64,000 nt of DNA from Callaeas wilsoni. Its lineage: Eukaryota > Chordata > Aves > Passeriformes > Callaeidae. Shown piece after piece: positions 1-9,200 of the stretch. The first letter of the stretch is position 1; each line of letters opens with the position of its first letter. The notes below the pieces were generated by a model. The model was not told the DNA's origin. It worked only from the letters and a program-made list of their open reading frames with translations, and made no database searches. Made by a program: the position numbers and the translations under genes. The DNA is taken from positions 1-64,000 of the forward strand of contig VWPU01008494.1 in assembly GCA_013398955.1 (NCBI GenBank), written 5' to 3'.

Positions 1-213
1 CTGGCTCAGAAGCTGTCCTTGAAATACATTGAGGCATGACTCAACCACAGCTGCTTGGGCCAACTGGTGCCAGTGCCTCTGTATCCTTACAGTCAAGAAT
101 TCCTTCCCAAGATGTCATCTGATACTACCCTCTGTCATTGTTGAGCCGTTGCCCCTTTTAGTATCAGGATCTGCCCCTGTAAGGAGACCCCCTATAGCTT
201 TCTTTACGTCCCT
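1..213 (-). mobile_element. CR1 LINE fragment, 3' region (cut by window edge)
   Basis: Read on the minus strand, this matches the last part of an avian CR1 retrotransposon. It runs through a GGCAACGGCT-type stretch, then AAGGAATTCTTGACTGTAAG, then GGCACTGGCACCAGTTGGCC and a TGTATTTCAAGGACAG segment. CR1 elements show the same order (GGGCAATGGC, AAATTCTTTACTGTGAGG, GCACTGGCACAGGTTGCCC, GTGTTCAAGGCCAGG). In CR1 this region is the end of ORF2, the reverse-transcriptase/endonuclease polyprotein, just before the 3' UTR. The element's 3' end lies outside the window to the left. No intact frame remains. CR1 copies are usually 5'-truncated and lack target duplications, which fits. The upper boundary is set where similarity fades. 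Confidence 0.85.
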
Positions 214-1847
214 CTTCTTGTGGGATGACGGCGTGAAAGCCCTGGGGTAGGCAGTGGCTGTCTCCTGGCACTGCCTGATAATATGTCACAGGAATCATGG
301 CATCACAGCCTCTGAAATTTCACTACCTCCTTGCTCTCTGCCCCCTTTTTCCCACGAGATTCTTCCCAAAACACTCTGGAACATGGCTCCTGCAGGAAGC
401 ATGTGTTCTTCGGTCAGGAGCCAATCCAGTCACAGCTGCAGTGGGTGAGTAGTGAAGTGCCCAAGATGCGTCACTCTTCCTGCAGAAAGTGCAGTGAAAT
501 CCAGATGCAGCACAGTCCATGCTGGCCACATCGGCCCGAGAAATGCCCTCTGGCAGGCTCCATTCTCCTTACCCTGGAGTGGTTGCCATGAAGTGCACAA
601 TGGTGCCTTCACCCCATTGCAGACAAAGTGGGGATCAAGTTAAGCCAATTTTGTCCATACCACCTACAGTCATGTTGGCTGCCTTGAACCAAAATATGAA
701 GGAGTAAACATGGAATAATCTTGGTAAAACTCCATAGTTTGTGTATATGGAAACCTCTTATTCCCTTGTTTTCCAGACACAACTTTAGTTTGACACACTT
801 GTATAGTGAACATTTAAGAAGCAAGAGAAACAAAGTAAAATGTAAAATTAAAATTAATTTAATTAGAAATTGTCATATTATTTTAAATAAAGTGTTCAAT
901 TTCAATTCCAACTAGAGGAAATTCACTCTCTGAGGGTTCATGTGTGTTCAGGTAATCACAGCTAAAAATGACAGCAGAAGAGACTGGGTGAAGGGAGTAA
1001 CATGTCCACTTCTTTCTCTGACAGTGTAACGCCTTGTCAAGAACAGGCACCTGGGTGTGGACTCCAGAAACCCCCACACCCTCTTACCTGCTGTGCCCAT
1101 CAGCAGGCTCACAGAGATAAGTCTCCATCACACTGGAGATTGGCTGATGGCTGATGGAAAACCATTCCCAGAGTCATGCCTGGTCTGAGTTCTCCTGTTG
1201 TTTCCCTGCTGACAGAGTGTCTGTTTCTGAGGATCACCTTCCATGAAAGATAGATGCCAATGAGAGGCCTCTGGAGAACAAGGCTGAGAAGGATCTGGGT
1301 CACAGGAAACACGGTCTCATAAGATTAAACATAGTGTGAGTGGATTTTGTGTTTAACATTTAGAAGAGAAGATAGAAGAGATCTGTGAAAAGCCCTTTTA
1401 TTATGGACAAAAATGCTCCTTAAAAGAAAGATTAATTACAGTTTGCACCTCATAATGCAGCGAGCTTAAGATGGGAGCTTGTCCATGTTATGAAAATACA
1501 TGGGTACCCTCTTAGGTGAGATCTGGAGAAAAACATTTCTTCATTAATTAAAGTTCAGTGTTTCAAAATAATTTTCTTAGGGGAATGTGTTTGCAAAGAT
1601 TTCATCAGTCTATTTTTTTTCCAGAGCTACTAAATACATATTATAGCGTAATTGGTTGAGGAGTCAACATGTAAAGTGTTGTAGTTTGCCTTTTGGAGGT
1701 AATTTGCATAGGTTATCAGAATGTACCTTTTATTATTTCACAACTAGACTTATAGAATAAACTATAACCAGAGGGAGTGTAATCATTGGGACTGTTCATA
1801 TTCTCAGTCCACTAAGTTATGGTGCTTTCCTGACTCACTGAAAGATA
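214..1847. other. Unassigned non-coding stretch
   Basis: No gene or recognisable repeat is visible. Two splice-donor-like sites stand out but have no coding context. One is GTGAGT at 445-450 on the plus strand. The other is CAG|GTAAGAG on the minus strand, whose GT is at 1086-1087. The minus-strand sequence before the second site (about 1088-1320) is fairly stop-poor but resembles no protein I know. The part from about 780 to 910 is very AT-rich. Confidence 0.5.
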
Positions 1848-4407
1848 GTGGGTGTCTTCATATTCAAGGGTATGTTTGAGTTGTCTCCTTTGTACCTCAA
1901 GCAGAGTAGCTCTGGCCAATATCCCAATATTCTGGAGTTACAAGTTCATCCTTTCAGAAGAATAAAAAGATATCCTGCTGTTAAGGAAAGAGTGCAAGAA
2001 CAAGAAAATATGTTTCAACAGAGAGAACTTCAATCTATGAGGCAAGAGTGGCTGGATTAGGGCTTTGACATGCCCAGCGAACTGCTTTGGTCATACAGAA
2101 TTCCTTAAGTCCTGATGCATCAGAAAGAACACTTGATCTATCAGGACAAACCAGGAACAGCTTCTAAACTTGCTTTTGTGATTCCATATCAGACTGGGAG
2201 CACTCAGTGATAAAAAGCTATTTCTACTTTCAAAGTCAAGGCTAGTATCTCCTGAGAGCAGCTTCAGGAGCCATTCACAGGATACCTCTACGACACAGAG
2301 TGTTTGTGCTCGAGGAAGTGATAGCCACAGAAATCATCAGACCCTGCAAAAAACCACCAACTATATTCTTTCCGTATGAAAAACCTTTAGCAAACAGTGA
2401 ACCACTGCCCAACAGAAGCTGATGTTCTCCAAATTCAGAACAGCTGTCCACTGTGAATGTTTACATTTTTGATTTTTTTTTGGAGAGATGGTTCTGACAT
2501 ACAAATGATACAAGATAATCCCTGAAGCCAAAAGCAGCCCAGCTTGCAACTATGGCCTTTTCATTTTTGGCAGAGAACATTTTGCAACCCAACTCAAAAG
2601 CTGGAGTGTATTTGGATGTTTCTTTTCAACCATGATTGGGCAGATGTTCATAAGGGAGACAGAGCTACTCAAGAATGTTTCCTCTCCTGAATTTTAGGAC
2701 TGTGCCCAAGAAAGTGCCAAATTCACATGGCTTCAGTTGTCTGTCCTGAAACATTCTAAAACTTTCTAACTTATGTTCTTGAAACTCAGGAAAGTTGTGA
2801 ATTCTCAATATTGTAGTTCTTCACTTATTGCCCATGGAGACTCTTATTCTTCACTTAAGATCTGAGAGAAAAGTGGAGGGCATTCCCAGGTCACTTAGGC
2901 ATTTCAGCTGCAGACATATAACTCTGTAAGTTGCTGAGCATTTTGATATTTATGGTGCTAACTGATTACATATGGGTGGCGACAGTCTAAATACAATTGT
3001 GAGTGTTAGCAATACTGAATATTATTTTCAAAACTGACCCTGGATCATGTAAGCTCTTCTTGTGCATGTACTTGGATATGATTAATATGAGTAGACTTTT
3101 ACTACAAAGTTCGTTGTGTTTTTGTTGCACAATCTGCTTTCTTTCATTTAATAATTGTTTGAGGTCATTCCAAATACTTTCCTTGGAAAGAGTTTTATGT
3201 CTATGTAGTCTTTCAAATTCTGAAAAGTTTTGTGCTACTCAAGCTGTACAACATGGTATGTTCTTCACTTATTTTGGAGAGAAACGTCAAATCTTAACTG
3301 ACTTCCTAATACCTCCACATTTCCCATGTAGATCTTTGAAGCACAGCTGTGAATGCAACTGCTGCAGATTGAGCATGGAAACTAAAAAAAAAAAATCTGT
3401 CCTAACAGACTTTAATGAACAATCTGCTGCTACTTATTTAGTTTGATGTTGACAAGTTAGCTTAATTTCTCAGCTGGTAGCATCCAAGAAGATGTAAGTA
3501 GTTTTGACTGAGGGAAATTGTTTGGAAGTTACACTTCTAAATATTTCCATAGTGATTGTGAATTTTTTTTCGGTTATTTTCATCTAGAGATGGAGTCATG
3601 AAATGCAGGCATGGTAAAACATTTAAGATTTCACATGGCTTTTTATTTTGAGAAATTCTGAGTTTGATGAGTCATGACAAGGATGATACTGACCTAAACA
3701 GAGTAGCTGACTGCATTGCTGGGGTGATACCTCAGGATCTTCACTAGTGTTAAGGTACATCACAGTTCTCCCCAGTATGGGTTTGCCAGAAAACTTTGAG
3801 AACAATGCTGAGTCTTCCAGACTTCCAGCAGCTTGTCTGGGAACGCTTACCTGGTATTTCTGGAGCAAATTAGAATTTCGTCTAAGACCATATTGGCCTT
3901 GACTCGTGGCAGTGCTTGGTGTTTGGCACCCACCTAGAGTAGCTCTCCTCTGGAGCTCTATGAGAAAACGGGGTGAGAGAGGAGAAAAAAGGGTTAATTT
4001 CTTTCCTACTCATAGGCAAAATTTTTTTTTTCTTTACACAGACAGAAAAAGAGATACTGCAAATTTCTGTTTTTTAGAAAAATTTCAAATATTTGAATTT
4101 TTATTTCATATTGGAATTGGATTGTTTTCAATGTATTTTCCAAGGAGTTCCAACTGTCTGTAAGCATAGAAAGGAGGCTGGGAAAAGTTAGCTTACATGG
4201 CATATCTGTTTATTTCTGCTGTTTTCTATTAAACTGCATCCTTCAAATGTTAGTGTAGACCAAGAAAAAGAATTATTTGCTACCCAAGGGATCATATTGA
4301 TTTGTCAGGTATGTTTACACTGTTCTTTTGTTACATGGCAAGATAACATAGACATCCACATCATTGCTAATTCTTGTGTCTGTAGCATTGTGTTAATGTG
4401 CGTGATG
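1848..4407. other. Unassigned stretch; weak coding-like composition at its start
   Basis: From 1848 to 2060 the plus strand is open for about 70 codons with a protein-like, Gln/Glu/Arg-rich end (for example KERVQEQENMFQQREL), then hits a stop. Downstream to about 2700, several frames stay open for stretches, as a decayed coding sequence might. I do not recognise a family, and chance is a good alternative. The rest, including a 147-codon frame at 3003-3446 rich in Leu, Cys and Phe, shows only AT-rich sequence with short A and T runs and nothing I can name. Confidence 0.35.
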
Positions 4408-4853
4408 TGATGCCTTGTAGAGGCTGACCTGGAACAGAGGCTGGACAGAGTGAAAGGATAAAGGGCAGGTATTTATTGAAAGGCCTTCACAGGGTACACC
4501 TTGGGCAGTGCAGGAGTCTCGCAGAGACTGCACCCAGGATGGACAACAGTCACATGTTCTTCGGACAGATATAAGTTTGGTCCATTTGCATATCAGAGGT
4601 TAATTGTTCAATTACAGCTTCAGGCAGTGGAGTCCCATTCTCTTAGTTTGCTCCCTCCCAACTCACTTTTGTTTACATTTCTTGGGGCCTGAGACAGTGA
4701 GGTGTCCTTGATTCTCAGGCCTAGAGAGGAATTGTGTCTGACAAAAATGGGAAAAGCAGTAGCTAACACTCTAATGGAGCTCAGATTTACACACTAAAGA
4801 ATTGCAGGATTACAAACATATGAAAATATAAAAGCTAAAATCCTAAGGCATCA
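4408..4853 (-). mobile_element. Solo LTR of an endogenous retrovirus-like element (copy 1)
   Basis: This 446-bp block is about 90% identical by eye to the reverse complement of 52331-52781. Two copies at unrelated sites define an interspersed element. Its ends form a 9-bp inverted repeat (TGATGCCTT...AAGGCATCA), containing the TG...CA ends typical of retroviral LTRs. It is flanked by a 4-bp direct repeat, GATG, at 4404-4407 and 4854-4857, consistent with an integrase target duplication. Reading along the LTR, an AATAAA signal lies near the 3' end (its complement is at 4472-4477), as expected in an R region. An octamer ATTTGCAT sits at 4584-4591. No gag, pol or env sequence adjoins, so this is a solo LTR left by LTR-LTR recombination. 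A 4-bp duplication suggests a gamma-like/ERV1 type, but the family is unnamed here. Confidence 0.85.
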
Positions 4854-5820
4854 GATGTACAACGTGAGGCTCAGGCATTCCAATAGACACATAAAGATAT
4901 TTTAATGGGGAAAAAAGTTAATTGCCAACTGATTTATGAACATAGCTTACCCCAGAAATATGACTGGATTGAGGAGAGTTCAGGAAAATATACTTTTGTA
5001 TATTTTTATAGGACAGTTGGGTGCAGTTGTGACAAGCATAAAGTTAAAGATTCAGTTTTCTTGACGTTAGCGTGGGAAGCTGAACGTGACTTCCTAACTT
5101 CTATAGCTTCAGTTCTTCAGGTTCATCCATGTTGCAGCTGAGTAATGTTATTCTGCGCTGTCTATTATTGTTCATACACTACAGAAAGAGCTGCAAAGCA
5201 GTCATAGTAGAAGCAGGCTTTGGGTTTGCATTAGTCAGGTGATGTGTAGTATCTTTATTCATATTGTGCCAGGGTAAGCTGAGAGATGCAGTGAATAATC
5301 TACTGTGCTCTTGTACTGAAGAACAAGCATCACAATCCTTGTTGTCCATGCTACAGGTAAAGAAATGTACAGATTTGACTTGAGCAATAAGGAATAAATT
5401 TTGAATGTTGAGCATGGCATTCTATGGTGTAAGTTAAAAAGGGAGGGAGAAAAAGTAATAAATTCTTAATGGGAGGGTAATGTCAGTGGGAAGCTTCCCT
5501 AGAAACAGGAAAAAAATTTGCTTGTAGGTGATTCTTCTGTTGAGGTTTGGGGAAGTCAGGAGTACAGTAAGAGTGTGTGTGTGTATACAAAAATTATTTC
5601 TTCACAGTTTTGAGGTGAGGGAGTAGAAGAAAATAAAAGTGAAACAGAAATGGACAGAATCGTTTCAGAAGTCGGAGATTTCCTATGATGTTCTTTTTCT
5701 GAGCAAGTGAAATATATCTTCACATTTTTGTGTTGCGTTTGGAACAATTTGCATCTTCTTCATGCTTTCATTTTCCCATAACCTGTATTTATGATGTGAT
5801 TTTGCTTTGAATTTTATTAA

Positions 5821-5841
5821 AAGTATATTTAAAATATACTT
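5821..5841. repeat. Near-perfect palindrome, 10-bp arms
   Basis: AAGTATATTT, one spacer base, then AAATATACTT. The two 10-bp arms are exact reverse complements. It is AT-only apart from the end bases, so it could be a simple AT-rich palindrome with no function. Confidence 0.9.
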
Positions 5842-6750
5842 CAGTAAAAATGGAAGAAAAAAATGTGAAGCATAGGTGTCCATATAAAGTCCATTTAAAG
5901 TGTAGGTGTTGAGTATTTTATTCGGTTTGCTGTTTTTGTCCACATAGGACTATGTGTATGCATACACATGTAAAAGGTTAATGGATTGTCTGGATTTTCC
6001 AATATCACACCGTACATTTTCAAGCATATTTTAAGGCTCAGCATGTCTCTCACATTCTGTCCCAAAGCCATAGAGACGTCTTTGTCTAAAGATGTGTACA
6101 CATTTATGGAGGGTTCGAAGTCTTTTACAATTTCCTTGGCAACCCAACAATATTTACATCATCACTATTTTCTTATGCAATACACATTTGCTGTTCAGCT
6201 GGCTGGGACATCCCTAATCTCTTCCTTTGAGCTATGTGACTGGGATAGCCCAGATCTTTGAACTGTCATTTCCTGGGCACATGCATGGACAAAGGGCCTG
6301 TTGGTTTCTGTGAAACTGCGTAAATTTGTTTGCTTATTTCATGGAAATGCAAGCAAGAATTATTTTGTCAGGGATGCTTATGGGAAACTGGGAAGATTTC
6401 CCTGGCAAAATACTAGATCTGTGGCTTTTCTTGCTGCTATTTCATATTTCCTTTAAGAAATCTTCCCAAGTCCTTCAAAGTCGTTTTCCTCAGTTGCTGA
6501 GGTCTCGGTTCCTCACTCATGCAGCTTTTCTGCTTTTCAGAGTTAGTTCTTTGAAAAGGTGTTGCTGGCGTTTGTAACTAAGTATATGATCAAAGGATGC
6601 AGTCAAACAGACGCAGGAGGATATTCTGGTTCAGCTCACACAAAGATGGCTGTGTGGCTGCAGAAGAGCCTTTCAGGAGTGAGTGCACCTAGGTTGTAAG
6701 AGTTTCTTTTCTGCCTTAGGATCCAGGCCAGACTGCAATGTATCTAAGAA

Positions 6751-6788
6751 GATACATTAATGCATTTAATGCGTCTAATTAATGTATC
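6751..6788. repeat. Inverted repeat, 11-bp arms, 16-nt loop
   Basis: GATACATTAAT (6751-6761) and ATTAATGTATC (6778-6788) are exact reverse complements. The loop repeats the ATTAAT theme, and a further TATCTAA precedes the left arm, so the block looks like several rounds of local AT-rich duplication or inversion. It lies about 130 bp before a CR1 3' end. Confidence 0.9.
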
Positions 6789-6914
6789 TAATTAATATAG
6801 CTCCTTAACGTCATAGTTCTGCTGTGGCTGCTGGTTTATCCCTGGGTCGATATGTATTATTGACCACACGGTGTCATCACCCGGACTTCTCTACCCGATT
6901 TCTTCATGATCTGG

Positions 6915-7142
6915 GCAGCAGTGACAGGACCTGAGAAAATGGTCTGAAGCTGTGTTGGAGAGGCTGAGATTAGACATTAGGAAAAACTTCTTTGCCCAGA
7001 GAGTGGCTGGGCACTGGAAGTGGTCACAGCACCAAGCCTGATAGAGTTCATGGAGCATTTGGACAGTGCTGGGAGATGGACTTCAGTGATCCTTGTGGGT
7101 GTCTTTCAGCTCAGGATAATCTGTGATTCTATGATTCTATGA
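6915..7142 (+). mobile_element. CR1 LINE 3' end with octamer-type tail
   Basis: The block starts with a CR1 3' pattern (CAGTGACAGGACCTGAGAAA, then TTAGACATTAGGAAAAACTT). It continues through GGGCACTGGAAG and ends with GTGATCCTTGTGGGTGTCTT and GATTCTATGATTCTATGA. The repeated ATTCTATG ending is the diagnostic 3' tail of avian CR1 LINEs. Compared with the usual 3' end, the middle is diverged and somewhat shortened. Only the last part of the element is present, the usual result of 5' truncation during target-primed reverse transcription. It has no coding capacity. Confidence 0.93.
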
Positions 7143-7304
7143 CCACCTTATGCTCTGAATGAAAAGGCAGTAAAATGTTTTCTGGAGGGCAAATATTTCA
7201 TTTTCTGGGACACAAAAAAGGAAAGATCCACCTCAGGTGGCAGAGCACTGACCCCGGGGACTGCAGGATGCCACATGCACGCAGACACGAGGTGACATTC
7301 CCAA

Positions 7305-7460
7305 AGAGACGGCTGGGCTGGAAGCTCTGCCAAGGCCGGCAGGACGAGCCCGAGCGGCCGCGGGAGGGCGGCAGAGCCTCGGGAACGGAGAGACGGCGCT
7401 GCCCGTCGTGCCCGGCCGCGGGAGCTGCCGAGCGCCGCTGGAAAACAAATCCGGCCTCAA
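7305..7460. promoter_or_regulatory. Isolated CpG-rich islet
   Basis: Between 7331 and 7440 I count 19 CpG dinucleotides in 110 bases. About 80% of bases are G or C, and a NotI site GCGGCCGC lies at 7354-7361. The surrounding DNA is CpG-poor and AT-rich. The observed CpG number is about what base composition predicts, so this segment has escaped methylation-driven CpG loss. It is shorter than a standard CpG island. It could be a small unmethylated promoter or first exon of a non-coding RNA, a biased-gene-conversion spot, or a GC-rich fragment inserted behind the CR1. No TATA box or coding exon is recognisable. Confidence 0.55.
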
Positions 7461-7570
7461 CAGGAGCTGCTCACAGGGGTCAGCACGTCCCACAGACAGA
7501 ATGGGAGATGAGCTCAAATTCGACTCGCTTCTGCTCTTATTTCCATGGGTCATTCTTTAATTATGTCCGT

Positions 7571-7657
7571 CCAGATTAGACTGTAAGATCCTTGGGGTAG
7601 GGACTTGTCAAAACGATGTATTGCTAGGCACACCTATGACACTGTGCAAATAATTAA
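7571..7657 (+). repeat. Old SINE/LINE2-type tail relic
   Basis: The stretch reads AGATTAGACTGTAAGATCCTT, a GGGGTAGGGACTTGTC core and TTGCTAGGCACA, ending in CAAATAATTAA. This is the order of the old amniote repeat tail with AGATTGTAAGCTCTTTGGGGCAGGGAC, a GCCTAGCACA box and an AATAA-like end. Such tails belong to MIR/LINE2-related families. The copy is heavily diverged. Its position 110 bp after the CpG islet is probably coincidence. Confidence 0.6.
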
Positions 7658-9106
7658 CTGCTGTAATTATCCTGCTGGTAAAGCACCCTCACTTGACATT
7701 GCTACGGGGCAGTTACTGTCTGTATCTGAATGTGACTGTGTCAGCCAGACTAGGACCTTGAATCGAAAACTAGAGGAAGCGTTTGGAGAAGGAAACCAAA
7801 ATGTTACCCATTTAAGCTTTTCCTCTAAGTGCTTCCTGGACAGGAATGACCAAACTGCCTGGGGATTAATGCCTGTCAGCTGGGAGATCTGGGAGAGCCG
7901 AGTTCTAGCCCATGCTCCACCAAATATTAAAACCAGAAGCAAGTGCATTAGCAAGGGCTCTTGCGAGATCTTGGCAAGTTTTTAATCTATTTCACCGTCT
8001 TTTAAGGTGCTCATCAGTAGCAGATGAGGTGTCTAGGGGCATGGCCTTCCACAGATGCTGATCTTCCTTCATGTACTGTCATGATTCTCAGTGGAAGCTG
8101 AGAGCAATCTCTGCCTCACCTCCCTTTAGAAAAGCTGCTTGGGATGTTCCCTATCCCCTTTCCTGGCTCTCAGAGTGATGTAGTCTCCCTGTTCAAAGGT
8201 GTCATTTTTGCACCACAGTAGTCCTGAGCTCTTGCAGGGGGATAGCAGGATACTGCTGGTTAGTAACAGTGAGTGTCAACAGAGGAAATGCGCAAAAGCA
8301 ACTTTACACGTAGAACATGCATGGATCAAACAGGATTAATATTGCAGAAAACCAACACAGGCGTGTGCGTGCTGTGTCAGGCCTGCAGTTAAGAGCTTGA
8401 AACCAGCACCTAAAGCAGTGATCAAACTTTCTGTCTGAAAGGGGTTATTTGGGACTGCCTGGGTTATTTCCTTTTTTTATCTCCAGTGGAAAAAGCAACC
8501 CCTCAACAGGCCCCTAAAAGGAGGAAACAGCCCAGGTGATCCTCTTTGCAACTGAGCACCTCAACTACTTAACTACAGGATCAGGCTCCTTCTTCCTTTC
8601 ATGAATTTGACCTTCTTGGCTATCCACTGATGTACCTTCAAAAGGGGGAACAGACTGGGTCACATCTGGTTTACTAATACTCTGTACTGAGGTGAAACTT
8701 GGGAGAGGGGGTGCCATGGATTTACCCCCCTCTTGGGCTGAAGGGTCCCTTGGCCTGTGCCTTAGTGCCCTTTCCCCACCTGGGGCTTGGCATGGGCATT
8801 TTTTGCACCACGGGTCCAGCCAGAGGGTTTCTTCTGGCACCAAAGAGACCATGCCCTACGCTTCGGCCAGGGACTCAGATGCTGCATCTCATCAGTCATC
8901 CTGCATCTACATGATGCTCTACTGACAATTTTGGGCTGAAGAGGCCATATATATATTTATATATATATATATATATGTATGTATGTGTGTATGTGTGTGT
9001 TAATTGATTCAGAAAGGCCAGTGAGGCTGTGGTGGCACTCTGATACCAGACAGGCTTTGTCACACGGATGTACCTAAGCTTTTCAGCTCTCCTGGGAAGC
9101 AGGGTG
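7658..9106. other. Unassigned stretch
   Basis: No gene recognised. Overlapping open frames on both strands at 7605-7985 and 8565-8925 have no familiar motif. The part from 8690 to 8880 is GC-richer than its surroundings. A dinucleotide repeat at 8947-9000 is listed separately. Confidence 0.45.
8947..9000. repeat. Compound (AT)n / (GTAT)n / (GT)n microsatellite
   Basis: Alternating AT, with one TTT interruption, passes into GTAT and then GTGT units. This is a typical compound microsatellite made by slippage and point mutation, and it is likely to vary in length between individuals. Confidence 0.92.
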
Positions 9107-9200
9107 GAGTTACTCCCATTTTAAAAATGAGGGTTAATTGACTTTCTCCCAAAGGCTCCAGCAGAGCATAACTGCAGAGAACAGAGCTGTGTGCTGTCCT
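9107..9200 (-). repeat. MIR-like SINE relic
   Basis: On the plus strand the order is ACTCCCATTTTAAAAATGAGG, then TTAATTGACTTTCTCCCAAAGG, then a GCAGAG box and AACAGAGCTGTG. This is the reverse of a MIR/CORE-SINE middle: a CTCATCTGTAAAATGGGAGT-type segment, a CTTGGGCAAGTCA-type segment and a TCTGC box. It is strongly diverged, as expected for elements fixed before modern birds. Confidence 0.55.

Larger units (their letters stand above)
4854..6914. other. Unassigned AT-rich stretch
   Basis: After the 4-bp target duplication of the LTR there is no recognisable gene. The only structures noted are two perfect inverted repeats (listed separately), a short GT/TA run near 5573-5586, and AT-rich sequence. 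Open frames of 60-90 codons here look like chance. Confidence 0.5.

Noticed and set aside
1081..1320. Minus-strand exon ending at CAG|GTAAGAG
   Set aside because: A good donor sequence, but no acceptor or recognisable coding frame accompanies it; donor-like 8-mers are frequent by chance.
3003..3446. 147-codon plus-strand frame with many Leu/Cys/Phe
   Set aside because: Composition mirrors T-rich DNA; no domain, no conserved motif, ends near an A run.
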